Source: Culex pipiens pallens
Taxonomy: Eukaryota; Arthropoda; Insecta; Diptera; Culicidae
Assembly: GCF_016801865.2 (NCBI RefSeq)
Contig: NC_068938.1
Span: 79,421,389-79,485,388 of the forward strand
Direction: 5' to 3'
Length of the DNA: 64,000 nt
Part shown: positions 54,169-64,000 of the stretch, piece after piece
How positions within the stretch are numbered: position 1 is the first letter of the stretch
Layout of the letters: each line of letters starts with the position of its first letter
Notes under the pieces: model-generated
The model's input: only the letters and a program-made list of their open reading frames with translations
Database searches by the model: none
Told to the model about the DNA's origin: nothing
Program-made: the position numbers and the translations under genes

Positions 54169-57100
54169 TTAAGAATAAACAAATTCTGAATTCTTCGCCG
54201 GCTTACGAAGCCGCTTCGATCTTCTAGGATAGCTGTCAGGCAATTTCGCCGTTCCAGCGTCACGTTTTCTTCTCTTTGATCCGGTCGAGACAGGCTCCGG
54301 GAAACCCCGGAATAAACCGCTCCCACCGTATCCGGTTCCCAACATGTTCTCGTCCAAATTCAGCATTTCTACGTCCACATCGACCATTGCCGCGCCCGGC
54401 GTAGACTTTTCGAACGGCGTCATCAGGTTCGGCCGCTCGCCTTGTTGCTGGTAATGTGGTTTAAGCTGATCGCGATGCGCTAGCCACACCGCGCTTCCAG
54501 TCGACACCGATCTTCTTCGAATCCACAACACGACGATTCGTGCTACTAGGCGCCATCGCGTTTTCTTGTCCTCGCTCCACTGGGAACCGTGTTGAACGAG
54601 TATCTGTTTAAAATACAAATAAAATTGTTTTATGACATTTATAATGAAAACTGTAATAGCAAATCTAAAACTCAGGACAGAAATCCAGCATATCAGCCTG
54701 TGAACAAAGCCAATAGACCTTGATACAACAAGTAATTCATCACTATTGTGGATTTTCGATTGGGAATTAATGCAAACACTGCATGGAGTCAAGATATTTT
54801 GATCTATTTTATGAAAATATATGCTAGGTATGTCCCAAGTTAAAGAGACTACCTCATTCACCACCCTTTCAAAAAGTTTCCATTGAAACCATTGAGTTTC
54901 CACATCTACTATCTGATCATCTGTCAAACACTTCTCTTGAAAAGTTTCGGTTTTAGGTATGCTATAGTTTAACTTGTTTATAATTTGCTTTTCATTCAAT
55001 GTACCATTGCACACACAACTATTTGAAATTAAACTAAATTTCCATGACAGACAATCATCGTCTTGAATAAAATAAATGAACTGAATTGAACAAATGACCA
55101 ACAAACTAAAATTATGGAATTCTCCATTCGTCACTTTCGTTAGCCCGCGATTAAGATTTCTTAGCAAACAAATTGAGAAAATTAATCTCAAAAATATAAA
55201 TGACACAATGACTATTGCCAAACTGTCCAGCACACAATTACTTTCAAGCGAACAAACCAACAGTTTTGGTTTGATGCTTTGATTCCTGTTCAACATTTGT
55301 TGTTTCTCAATAGTGTACCAAATATGACTTTTCAAAAACAGATTTAATGATTTGGCATAGATGACTTGTAAACATTTCAATTTCCCGCTTTGAAAAAATA
55401 GCGGTTTGCCAACTTTGTCATTTAACAACCAGCAATCGTCCACAAATTTTTGATCATGCCGACCACAAAAATTGTCAACAAAGCGATTGTCTAACTTTTT
55501 AGCACATCCTTTACTCAAAATCAAAATAAATTGCAAATTTGCAATGCTCGTCAAAATTTCAGTCATCAATTTGTACAGAAACAACGAATTTTGTATAGCT
55601 TTAAACCCATTTTGGCAAACAATTACAGCAATCATAATCAAAAATATTATCATCAATTCAATGTTTTGCACATCATACTCGTTTTTCAAATTAGATTTAC
55701 ATAGATTTAAACTCAAACTACTACCTTTTCGCCCTGACATCTCAGAAACTTCGTCAAATAATACTTTTTCAAAACAAACACTTTCCGAACTTTCTTGAAA
55801 CATTCCCCAAATTGGGGTTAAAATCAAATTCTGAACGTCATCAATACAACACTCAATTCCACAACCATCATTGCCAATCAGCAGCTTTTTGTCCGAACTC
55901 TCACAGTTATCAAGATTTGCTTGATTTGAGTTATCATTAGTGGTAAATAAACATTCCAAATCAAAATTGTCACTGTCTTCCCAATTTGAGGTATAATATA
56001 AATTTGCTGCTATTGCATTGCTTGAAATATTCCTTTTGTTATCAAAATTATGTTCCATCGAACCCACGTTATTTACCAACATCATATCTTGTTTCATATC
56101 CAAAACATCGTCATACAAAAATAAGTTATTCAAACCACACACAACATTTTCTTCCCAATTTGGGGCACCTTCAAAACTCACGCTGACATCTGCTAAAAGT
56201 TCATTAAAACCTACATTCTTACATTCACCACCTTCCATGTTCTCATCCTGTAAAAATCCAAAACCACAAAACAAATTTTCATCCCAATTTTGGGCACCAT
56301 CACAATTTTCATCAATATTATACTTGTTATCAAACAAATCGTTCAAATCCAAAATCGAATCATCCTCCCAATTCGGGGTAAACAAACTTTTCAAACCAAT
56401 GTCAACATAACTATCATCATCAATTGGTATAGAAAATGTGCTGTCATTCAACAAGCAACTATCATGAACTTCCAAATCAACGATTTGGTCCTCTATTTGT
56501 GTTTCATCCAATTTGACATAAGTTGTGTTCAAAACAGTAAAAATTTTCATGCATTGGTCGTTATTATCTTGAAAGTTTTCTATTTGGTTGAACATTTCCG
56601 CATTTGCGTACTCAATTTCACCACCTTCATTGCAGGAATAATCATCTGCAGTACTCTCACCCATGAAATTCACAAATTGTCTGTTAAAGTAATCAAGTTT
56701 GAAGCAATTTTGCTTAGAATGACCCATTTTCCCACAAAAATCACACGAAGTTCTAGTCTGAGGAAATCTCCTATCATAGCTTTTGTCAAAATACCTTTGT
56801 TGTTGTGTTTGGTTATTGAACCTTCGGTTAGTGTAAACTTGAGAATCAGAATTGTAGTTTTTATAAGGCTGAAATCTGGAATTGTTTCGCCTTTCTGGAA
56901 AATTTTGTCCCTGCAACCCATCATTTTGTCTGTAATTTCTGTACCGTGAAGAACCTTGTCTTTGTGTTGTTGTCTTTTGAATGTAATGAATTTGTTCTGG
57001 TGTAAAGTAACTGTACTGTCCCAATTGAGATCCTCCAGGTTGATTGTTTAATGCGTCAACGTTTTGTTTTGCTATGTTCCATGTTGTGATGAACTTGTCC

Positions 57101-57570
57101 ATCTTGTCTAAAGTCAAACCTTCCTCCTTCAGCAAATTCTCTTTGAGATTCCCGTCAAGAAGACCCGCCAGAACCCTGTCCATGATGGCCACGTCCCTAA
57201 ACGCACCAAAACCACAGAATTCCGCCTGCAGCTTGACCGCCTGCACGAAATCCTCATTGGATTCATCAGGTTGCTGGTTTCGCTGACTAAAACAAAAGCG
57301 CTGGACTAAGTCCGACTCCGTTTTGTCCAATTTTTGTTTCAATTTTAACACAATATCAGCATAAGTGGCCTTATCCAGCTCATCTTTGCTGTAGTATAGC
57401 TTTAATTGAGAAAAAAGAAACGAACCGCAAATCGTCATGAAATGCGACTTTTGCCGATCAACAGCAACCTGATTGGCATGAAAAGTATAAGCCAATCTTT
57501 CGGACCAATCCGTGAATGACGTACCCTTTCTGTACGATTCAATAGAGGTAGCAATTCCATTAGAACCCAT
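54169..57570 (-). CDS. 1133-residue gag fusion protein of the LTR element
   Basis: Residues 1-180 are gag-like as in insect Ty3/Gypsy elements (DWSERLAYTFHANQV; DVAIMDRVLAGLLDGNLKEN), ending in a Gln/Arg/Asn/Tyr-rich stretch. One CCHC zinc knuckle is C276-C289 (CX2CX4HX4C). Residues 300-600 are very acidic, with recurring PNWEDD, QNWDEN, PNWEEN and SNWEDS motifs at about 399, 427, 470 and 528. Residues 630-985 contain several hydrophobic, membrane-like stretches (about 638-652, 662-690, 780-803, 956-985). Residues 990-1133 resemble the C-terminal end of a Gypsy integrase (GSAVWLAHRDQLKPHY; basic RRSKRLRKP). No DTG, RT YxDD or integrase DDE signature was seen. 3.4 kb without a stop in AT-rich DNA argues that the frame is maintained or very recent. 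The role of the middle region is unknown. Confidence 0.8.
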   Translation of the reverse strand: MGSNGIATSIESYRKGTSFTDWSERLAYTFHANQVAVDRQKSHFMTICGSFLFSQLKLYYSKDELDKATYADIVLKLKQKLDKTESDLVQRFCFSQRNQQPDESNEDFVQAVKLQAEFCGFGAFRDVAIMDRVLAGLLDGNLKENLLKEEGLTLDKMDKFITTWNIAKQNVDALNNQPGGSQLGQYSYFTPEQIHYIQKTTTQRQGSSRYRNYRQNDGLQGQNFPERRNNSRFQPYKNYNSDSQVYTNRRFNNQTQQQRYFDKSYDRRFPQTRTSCDFCGKMGHSKQNCFKLDYFNRQFVNFMGESTADDYSCNEGGEIEYANAEMFNQIENFQDNNDQCMKIFTVLNTTYVKLDETQIEDQIVDLEVHDSCLLNDSTFSIPIDDDSYVDIGLKSLFTPNWEDDSILDLNDLFDNKYNIDENCDGAQNWDENLFCGFGFLQDENMEGGECKNVGFNELLADVSVSFEGAPNWEENVVCGLNNLFLYDDVLDMKQDMMLVNNVGSMEHNFDNKRNISSNAIAANLYYTSNWEDSDNFDLECLFTTNDNSNQANLDNCESSDKKLLIGNDGCGIECCIDDVQNLILTPIWGMFQESSESVCFEKVLFDEVSEMSGRKGSSLSLNLCKSNLKNEYDVQNIELMIIFLIMIAVIVCQNGFKAIQNSLFLYKLMTEILTSIANLQFILILSKGCAKKLDNRFVDNFCGRHDQKFVDDCWLLNDKVGKPLFFQSGKLKCLQVIYAKSLNLFLKSHIWYTIEKQQMLNRNQSIKPKLLVCSLESNCVLDSLAIVIVSFIFLRLIFSICLLRNLNRGLTKVTNGEFHNFSLLVICSIQFIYFIQDDDCLSWKFSLISNSCVCNGTLNEKQIINKLNYSIPKTETFQEKCLTDDQIVDVETQWFQWKLFERVVNEVVSLTWDIPSIYFHKIDQNILTPCSVCINSQSKIHNSDELLVVSRSIGFVHRLICWISVLSFRFAITVFIINVIKQFYLYFKQILVQHGSQWSEDKKTRWRLVARIVVLWIRRRSVSTGSAVWLAHRDQLKPHYQQQGERPNLMTPFEKSTPGAAMVDVDVEMLNLDENMLGTGYGGSGLFRGFPEPVSTGSKRRKRDAGTAKLPDSYPRRSKRLRKPAKNSEFVYS

Positions 57571-57572
57571 GT

Positions 57573-57712
57573 CTAATTTACAAAGTTTTACAAATTAAAT
57601 TACCAATAATTTTTTTTAAATGGCAAAAAATTTAAAAAAATAAAGAAATAAAAAATAACGAAAAAAGCTCTATTACACACTGTACAGGGATCAAAATTTT
57701 TGTAATACTCAC
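57573..57712 (-). other. Possible 140-bp intron in the leader of the LTR element
   Basis: A strong donor GGTCG|GTGAGTATT at 57713/57712 and an acceptor TTTGTAAATTAG|A at 57573 bracket an A/T-rich stretch. The acceptor lies two bases before the ORF start. Removing it would bring the gag start next to the GC-rich leader. The rest of the leader (57713-58417) shows no convincing conserved ORF. Confidence 0.4.
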
Positions 57713-58397
57713 CGACCACGTGCCCGGCCCTTGCCAGCTTTTGCTAGTACTCCACAAGTGGAATGGACACCTAACCTCAAAATCCAAACGAGGCTCGAAA
57801 TTTCCCGAACCGGTCCTCCGTAGCTCCGCAAGATCACAACCAAACCTAAATTCACCAAAAGAAAAATAATCTTTCTTAAAAGCAGTCCCAATAATGGTGC
57901 AACTACCTTAGATTTCACTTTCACTTTTTCCCAACTGCTGGTCAAACGAACAAAAGGCTAAGAAAATGTGCTTTAGCACAAGCCAAGAAGAAGATAGCTT
58001 CCCTTTCACAAAATTACAAAAAGCACTTTTACTTTTCTTTTCTTACCACCACGTCGAGCAGCAATTGCCGGCCCTGGTCAAAAACGCCCTGCCGCAACAC
58101 AGCAGAATCCAGCCGGAATTCTCCCACCGGTCGAAATTTCCAGCACCCGGAACTTCCCGGAAGATTTGCGCTCTCGGTCCCGTCGGCTACGTCACAGCAC
58201 CTGCCGTCAAACCACCGACCAGCGAGATCTGCACACACACACCCGGCGTCACCACAGGTTGAACAAAATGGCTGCTGCTTACGCCGCCGCACGAGGTTTC
58301 CAACCAGCAAATTTTCCGCTTCCTCCTGCTCGATTATACGACCAATTCACGCACCCGACCGTCCACGCACGTAATTGTTCCGATCAGCCGCGCTGTT

Positions 58398-58417
58398 CTT
58401 GTTTCCTCGTCGCCAGT
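58398..58417 (-). promoter_or_regulatory. Primer-binding site
   Basis: Two bases after the end of the 5' LTR the minus strand reads TGGCGACGAGGAAACAAG. TGG is complementary to the CCA end of a tRNA, and TGGCGAC.. is a common insect Gypsy-type primer site. The exact tRNA is not assigned. Confidence 0.75.
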
Positions 58418-58620
58418 TATAAAACTTGTAAACTACTGCAGAGACGGATCGGTTTTGGAAATAAAAAGTCTTCTTGTTCGTATGAGGTTCCAAATGGAAA
58501 AAGGGACTCGACACACGGTCGTAGCTTTATTTATAGTTTCATTACATTTGTTTGTATTCGTGAGCTCCAATTGCTAAAACGTCAACTGACAATTAAGCCT
58601 AAATGTCGAGGGATATGACA
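58418..58620 (-). repeat. 5' LTR
   Basis: 203 bp identical to 53807-54009 by eye. It should contain the promoter of the element. Confidence 0.95.
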
Positions 58621-59368
58621 CATTCGTCACTTTTCATATGAAAGAAGTTTCAACAACAGTTTCAATCTTGTCGTGCTATCTTGACACAGCCTGAAAATTG
58701 ATGTAAGTGCGACGATTGTCCAAAGAGATTTCAGGTCGGAACGCGTTTGACACAGGAACGAACCCGAATTCCGTAAACATTTTCAGTTATAACTCGAGAC
58801 TCCAGCAACCAAATTCAACCAAACTTCAGGACGATGCACAGAATGATCAACCAAACATAACGTGTTTGTTATTGTTTTCATTGCGCGCCCTCGATTTTGT
58901 TTATTCAAGGTCAAACATTAAAATGCGTTTTTCTCGAAACGTTAAAAAACGACGTACGAAGATGTACGACAAAATCATGACAGCGTCGATTTCTAGTTTT
59001 GGAATGATCGATGATTTATTTAATTTTCTTATTTTAAATTTTTGATTCTGTCCTGTTTTCTTTATGTTTTCATGCAAAATGTACGCATTTCACGAAACTT
59101 TGGTGCCCGCTCTCTCATTCTCCAACATTTTTTGTTTGGCGGCATCTAATCTTGGCATGATGCGCCTGCTCTTGCTAAACTGAAGCAATTGTGGAACTTG
59201 TTGCTGTAGTGAGTAGCGAACAGACACTTTAAAGAAGATTTTGCTGGAAGCTGACTTTAATTTAGTGGCCAATTAAGCACAGGAGACCGAGGCAAACCTG
59301 GTAAAAAAATTAACGTTTTGATTAGTGCAACTGAGCCACCCGGCGTGCGTCGTTAGAATTCAGTAAAG

Positions 59369-59537
59369 AACACCCTTACCAAAAATCATGACTTTTTGAG
59401 TTCCAAATCCCACTTTTCATACGAATTTTTCAGTTCAACCCATATAACCATTTTTATGGTTGTAGTACCTGAACTCAAAAAATCGTATGAAAAGTGGGAT
59501 TTGGAACTCAAAAAATCATGATTTTTGGTAAGGGTGA
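59369..59537. mobile_element. Short hairpin MITE (CACCCTTACCAAAAATCATG)
   Basis: The arms CACCCTTACCAAAAATCATG... and the exact inverse (CATGATTTTTGGTAAGGGTG) continue through GAGTTCCAAATCCCACTTTT, making arms of about 54 bp around a 60-bp centre. Confidence 0.8.
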
Positions 59538-59589
59538 AGGATAAAAATCGTCGCGATTTGTTTATAGTTTTTGCTTATTACTGCTGAGC

Positions 59590-61660
59590 AATTCTCTACG
59601 AAATCGGTCTTTTTACTTAAACTTTAATTTTTCTATTTTTTAATCCGACTGAAAAATTTTTGGTGCCTTCGGTATGCCCAAAAAAGCCCTTTTGCATCAT
59701 TAGTTTGTCCATATAATTTTCCATACAAATTTGGCAGCTGGCCACACAAAAATAATGCATGAAAAATTCAAAAATCTGTATCTTTTGAAAGAATTTTTTG
59801 ATCGATTTGGTGTCTTCGGCAAAGTTGTAGGTATGGATATGGGATGCATTGAAAAAAATGATACACGGTGAAAATTTTTTAGTGTTTTGCCTTCCTCACC
59901 TTACTGAGGAAAGGCTATAAAATCACTCAGAAAACGAACTTCTTAGTTTTACCTCCTAGACCCACCTTCATGTATACATATCGACTCAGAATCAAATTCT
60001 GAGCAAATGTCTGTGTGTGTGTGTGTGTGTAGGGATGTGGGTCTGTGCACCAAAAAATATGCACTCGATTATCTCAGCACTGGCTTAACCGATTTGGACC
60101 GTTTTGGTCTCATTCGATTCGTCTTGGGGTCCCATAAGTCCCTATTGAAAATTATGAAGTTTAGTAAAGTACTTCAAAAGTTATGCTAAAAAAACGATTT
60201 TAACAAAAGTCCGGAAGATTGTAAAAAGGGTGGTTTTTGTAAGAAAACCCGTCATGCTATACATTTTTAGAAAGGTAATAAAAAGACCTTTCCAATGCGT
60301 CAAAGACATTGAAGATCTGACAACCCTATCAAAAGTTATAAGCACTTAGGTGTTATTTATGCACTTTTTGGAGGCCGGATCTCGAATATTTCGATGAAAA
60401 CGTTGTCCAGATCTCTCATGCGACCTATCGTTGGATAGGTAATCAAAAGACCTATCCAACGCGTCCAAGACATTGAAGATCTGACAACCCTATCAAAAGT
60501 TATACGCACTTAAGTGTTATTTATGAACTTTTTTCAGGCCGGATCTCATATATATTGTTGAAAACGTTGTCCGGATCTATCATGCGACAGGTCGTTGGAT
60601 AGGTAATCAAAAGACCTTTCCAACGAGTTTTATAGATTGCAGATCTGACAACCCTATCAAAAGTTATAAGCACATAAGAGCCCTGAATTATGAAGATCTG
60701 ACTATACCCAATCTGACGGTATGAATAATGAATCAAGTTGATAGAACACTGAAAGGTCCGCCCTTTTGTATCTATTTTGGATAGCATTACCCTCTAAATG
60801 TGAGGAAGGCACCAACCACCTAAGGGTGGATTAAGTAACGTTTTTTATTTATGTTTTTGTCACTAAAACTTGATTGGCAAAAAAAACACTATTTTTATTT
60901 TATTTTTCGTCTTTTGATATGTTTTAGAGGACATCAAATGCCAACTTTTCAGAAATTTCCAGGTTGTGCAAAAAATCTTTGACCGAGTTATGAATTTTTG
61001 AATCAATACTGATTTTTTCAAAAAATCGAAAAATTGGTCGCAAAATTTTTTTAACTTCATTTTTTGATGTAAAATCAAATTTGCAATCAAAAAGTACTTT
61101 AGTGAAATTTTGATAAAGTGCATCGTTTTCAAGTTGAAACCATTTTAGGTGACTTTTTGGAACATAGTCGCAGTTTTTAATTTTTTTAAATTAGTGCACA
61201 TGTTTGCCCACCTTTGAAAATATTGTTGAAAAGCTGAGAAAATTCTCTATGTTTTGTATTTTTGAACTTTGTTGATACGACCCTTAGTTGCTGAGATATT
61301 GCCATGCAAAGGTTTAAAAACAGGAAAATTGATGTTTTCTAAGCCCCACCCAAACAACACACCATTTTCTAATGTCGATATCTCAGCAACTAATGGTCCG
61401 ATTTTCAATGTTAAAATATGAAACATTCGTGAAATTTTGCGATCTTTTTGAAAAAAATATTTTCAAGATTTTTAAACCAAGACTAACATTTTAAAAGGGC
61501 GTAGTATTGAATGTTTGGCCCTTTTGAAATGTTAGTCTTGGTTATGGAAAATTATATGGACAAACTAATGATGCAAAATGGCTTCTTTGGGCATACCGAA
61601 GGCACCAAAAAAGTTTCAGTCGGATTAAAAAATACAAAAAAAATCGAATGACCAAAATCT
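59590..61660. mobile_element. Foldback-type element hosting the inverted 'CCTTCCTC' element
   Basis: 59620-59760 and 61540-61660 are inverted (TTAATCCGACTGAAAAATTT; GGTGCCTTCGGTATGCCCAA; CATCATTAGTTTGTCCATAT). The family ends resemble CAATTCTCTACGAAATCGGT. 59885-60830 is a separate element inserted inside. 60840-61540 is AT-rich and carries no gene. Confidence 0.55.
59885..60830. mobile_element. 'CCTTCCTC...GAGGAAGGC' element, inverted, with three ~164-bp repeats
   Basis: Begins TGCCTTCCTCACCTTACTGA and ends GAGGAAGGCACCAACCACCT..GGTGGATTAAG. The landmark GATCTGACAACCC recurs at 60313, 60478 and 60642 (spacings 165 and 164). It is the reverse complement relative of the repeat at 27987-29468. 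Confidence 0.65.
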
Positions 61661-62572
61661 GAGAGAACTGCTTTGCTATATTTTACAAGTATTCGCTCAA
61701 AAAATGTTTTAAATCAGTGTGTTGACTAAAGATGTTACATTTCAAGTTACATTTGGTGATAAACTTGTAGTCGGAAAAACTATTTTGGCCAATTTTGGCG
61801 CTGTTATTGAACTTCAATATGCTGTTCCCATACCATTTTAGATTTTTGTGTTAAATTTTTCATTTTTCAATTTTAATATTGCTTATTGCGAGATAAAAAA
61901 TTTTAATCACGTTTCTCCTTCACTGTGACTGATTGGAGATTATAGCCGCCTTACTTCCGCAGTGTGAAAATCAGCAAATTGAACTGAAATTCTACGTTTG
62001 ATTTGTTTTGAATATTTTCCATATTTTTAAACCATACAATTTTGAATTTAGATAGTTTGAATATTCGATTTTTTTTATTATCTTGTAACTGATTTCTGGA
62101 CAATTTTACGTTAAAATTCTTTGATTAAGAATTGCTACACTTAAATATTTCTTTTTTTTTCTATCTTTATAAAAAGTGTTTTTGATTTCTTATTTTTTGC
62201 CAGCAAATTTAATGATTATTTTTATGGCTTTTCTCTTTGTTCTACTGTATTCTTAGAAAAAAGAATCCATCCTTTTAATTATCTGCTATTCAAGATTTGG
62301 CCTTATTTATAATTTTCATTATCATTATTTATATTTATCAAATATTTATAAAATTATGTAAACGTTTGTCGCAGTTACATTCAGAGTGAGCCTTCTTTTA
62401 TTACGTAACAAAGAGTCTATCCTGCTTACACCAGTTGATGTTAACATTTCGAATTGAAAATTCTATGAAAAAGTGAAAAAAATTGTGCAATAAAGCACAT
62501 TTTACCCGACGCCATCCGCTTTACTAAATCTTGCACGCAAGCTTGCCCTCCTCTTTCTATTTCTCGCATTCA
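61661..62572. other. AT-rich sequence with no identifiable feature
   Basis: No ORF, inverted repeat or recognised element beyond short T runs. 62440-62560 becomes slightly more mixed before the pyrimidine tract. Confidence 0.6.
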
Positions 62573-63936
62573 ACTCTTCTTCTTTTCTCTTCTTTTTTCT
62601 TCTTCTTTCTTCTTTCTTTTCTTCTTTCTTTCTTTTCTTTTTCTTTCTTTTTCTTCTTCTCTTTTCTTCTTTCTTTCTTCTTCTTCTTTCTTTTCTTTTT
62701 CTTCTTCTCTTTTCTTTTTCTTTCTTCTTCTTTTCTTCTTTTCTTTTCTTCTTCTTTCTCTTTCTTTTTCTTTTTCTTCTTCTTTCTTTCTTCTTCTTTC
62801 TTTTCTTCTTTCTTCTTTCTCTTTTCTTTTCTTTTTCTTTTCTTTTCTTTCTTTCTTTTCTTCTTTTCTTTTCTTTTCTTTCTTTCTTTTCTTTTTTTCT
62901 TTCTTCTTCTTTCTTTTTCTTCTTCTTCTTCTTTCTTTTCTTTCTTTCTTTTCTTTTCTTTCTTTTCTTTCTTTTCTTTCTTTTCTTTCTTTTCTTTCTT
63001 TTCTTTCTTTTCTTTCTTTTCTTTCTTTTCTTTCTTTTCTTTCTTTTCTTTCTTTTCTTTCTTTTCTTTCTTTTCTTTCTTTTTTTTCTTCCTTTACTTC
63101 TTTCTTTTCTTTCTTTTCTTTCTTTTCTTTCTTTTCTTTCTTTTCTTTCTTTTCTTTCTTTTCTTTCTTTTCTTTCTTTTCTTTCTTTTCTTTCTTTTCT
63201 TTCTTTTCTTTCTTTTCTTTCTTTTCTTTCTTTTCTTTCTTTTCTTTCTTTTCTTTCTTTTCTTTCTTTTCTTTCTTTTCTTTCTTTTCTTTCTTTTCTT
63301 TCTTTTCTTTCTTTTCTTTCTTTTCTCTCTTTCTTTTCTTTCTTTCTTTTCTTTCTTTTTTTTCTTTCTTCTCTTTTTTCTTCTTCTTTTCTTCTTTTCT
63401 TCTTCTTTTCTTTCTTTTCTTTCTTTCTTTTTCTTTTTCTTTTCTTCTTTTCTTCTTCTTTTCTTTCTTTTTCTTTTCTTCTTCTTTTCTTTCTTTTTCT
63501 TTCTTCTTTTCTTTCTTTTCTTTCTTTTTCTTTTTTCTTCTTCTTTTTTCTTTTTCTTTCTTTTCTTTTTCTTCTTTTTTCTTCTTTTTTCTTCTTTTCT
63601 TTCTTTTCTTTTCTTTCTTCTTTCTTTTTTCTTTCTTTTCTTCTTTCTTTTTTCTTTTTTCTTTTCTTTCTTCTTTTCTTCTTTTCTTCTTTCTTTTCTT
63701 CTTTTTTTTTTCTTTTCTTTCTTCTTCTTTTCTCTTTCTTTTCTTTTTTCTTTTCTTTTCTTTCTTTTTTCTTCTTTCTTCTTTTCTTCTTTCTTTCTTC
63801 TTTCTTTTCTTTCTTTTTCTTTTTCTTCTTTCTTTCTTCTTCTTTTCTCTTTTCTTCTTTTTTCTTCTTCTTTTTTTCTTTCTTTTCTTTTTTCTTTTCT
63901 TTTCTTTCTTTCTTTCTTTTTCTTCTTTTTTTCTTT

Positions 63937-63967
<31 letters not shown>

Positions 63968-64000
63968 TCTTCTCTTTTTCTTCTTCTTCTTTTCTTTTTT
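62573..64000. repeat. Polypyrimidine tract of more than 1.4 kb (TTTTCTTTC and CTT units)
   Basis: Essentially only C and T to the window edge; one A was noticed at 63096. 62940-63330 is a regular 9-bp (TTTTCTTTC)n array. The flanks are irregular CTT/CTTTT mixtures. Confidence 0.97.

Larger units (their letters stand above)
53807..58620 (-). mobile_element. Complete non-autonomous LTR retrotransposon, gag-type ORF only
   Basis: 4814 bp on the minus strand. It has two 203-bp LTRs with identical sequence, a 5-bp target duplication CATTC (53802-53806, 58621-58625), a tRNA primer-binding site two bases after the 5' LTR, a purine-rich tract before the 3' LTR, and one long ORF. Apart from the gag-like N-terminal region and an integrase-like tail, no protease, reverse transcriptase, RNase H or integrase core is present. 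It must rely on a related Ty3/Gypsy-type element. Identical LTRs imply recent insertion. Structurally comparable elements in plants are called TR-GAG. Confidence 0.9.
53640..58988. mobile_element. MITE (CGTCGCCGTCGTGCTAA...) split by an LTR element
   Basis: 53640-53806 matches one end of the 27286-27804 family. 58621-58988 continues exactly where it stops (GTGCATTC|GTCACTTTTCATATG) and runs to the other end near CAGCGTCG. The LTR element lies between, so the MITE is older. Confidence 0.7.

Noticed and set aside
54169..57570. Reading the hydrophobic part of the LTR-element ORF as an envelope protein
   Set aside because: No signal peptide at a separate start, no spliced env-like reading frame and no recognisable env motif. 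It is continuous with gag.
58029..58310. 93-codon minus-strand frame in the LTR-element leader
   Set aside because: No domain or partner frame; lies in the expected untranslated leader between primer site and gag start.

Overview
This window is eukaryotic and repeat-rich. It comes from a dipteran genome, most likely a culicine mosquito (Culex or Aedes type). That is inferred from an insect-type intersectin gene with GT-AG introns, from the very high load of small inverted-repeat transposons, and from AT-rich introns. Only one host gene can be identified with confidence: intersectin (Dap160 in Drosophila), on the minus strand. Its complete exon set runs from the start codon at 52267 to the stop at 22527, in 13 coding exons. 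The domain order is EH1, Pro/Ala-rich linker, EH2, coiled coil, then four SH3 domains. There is no RhoGEF/PH/C2 tail, as in the insect form.

The gene is interrupted by an assembly-level oddity. Bases 1-16400 end at a 100-N gap and are a second version of about 33250-50880, carrying exons 2 to 8 again (3038-10112). Exon differences between the versions are few and mostly synonymous. The introns differ mainly by clean transposon insertions with empty counterpart sites. This is what two unmerged alleles would look like, rather than an old tandem duplication. In the main version, exons 5 and 6 (37650-38287) carry many small indels and lie next to about 600 bp of almost pure A/T (38344-38945) that removes the exon 4 splice donor. 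The left version is clean there.

Layout: 1-2980 AT-rich intron with a 1.4-kb retroelement and MITEs; 3038-4347 coiled-coil and SH3-A exons (version 1); 4777-8440 MITEs and a 1.66-kb foldback; 8935-10112 EH2 and linker/EH1 exons (version 1); 10219-16370 transposons, including a gag-only non-LTR element at 13204-14622; gap; 16501-18180 unassigned low-complexity sequence; 18437-22062 MITEs; 22527-22928 last two exons; 23273-31000 repeats, including a 164-bp tandem array; 31078-32204 SH3 exons; 32205-36950 AT-rich intron and nested elements; 37118-46251 version 2 of the middle exons, with a 4.5-kb Foldback-type element; 46356-50844 repeats; 52107-52267 first coding exon; 53640-58988 a MITE split by a complete, apparently young LTR element; 59369-61660 further elements; 62573-64000 a 1.4-kb polypyrimidine tract.

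The two most interesting items are both non-autonomous retroelements that keep only a gag-type gene. One is a Jockey-clade-like element with a complete ORF1, an internal promoter, a target-site duplication and an empty allele. The other is an LTR element with identical 203-bp LTRs. Its single 1133-residue ORF joins a gag and zinc knuckle to a novel acidic/hydrophobic region and an integrase-like tail, with no protease, reverse transcriptase or integrase core visible.
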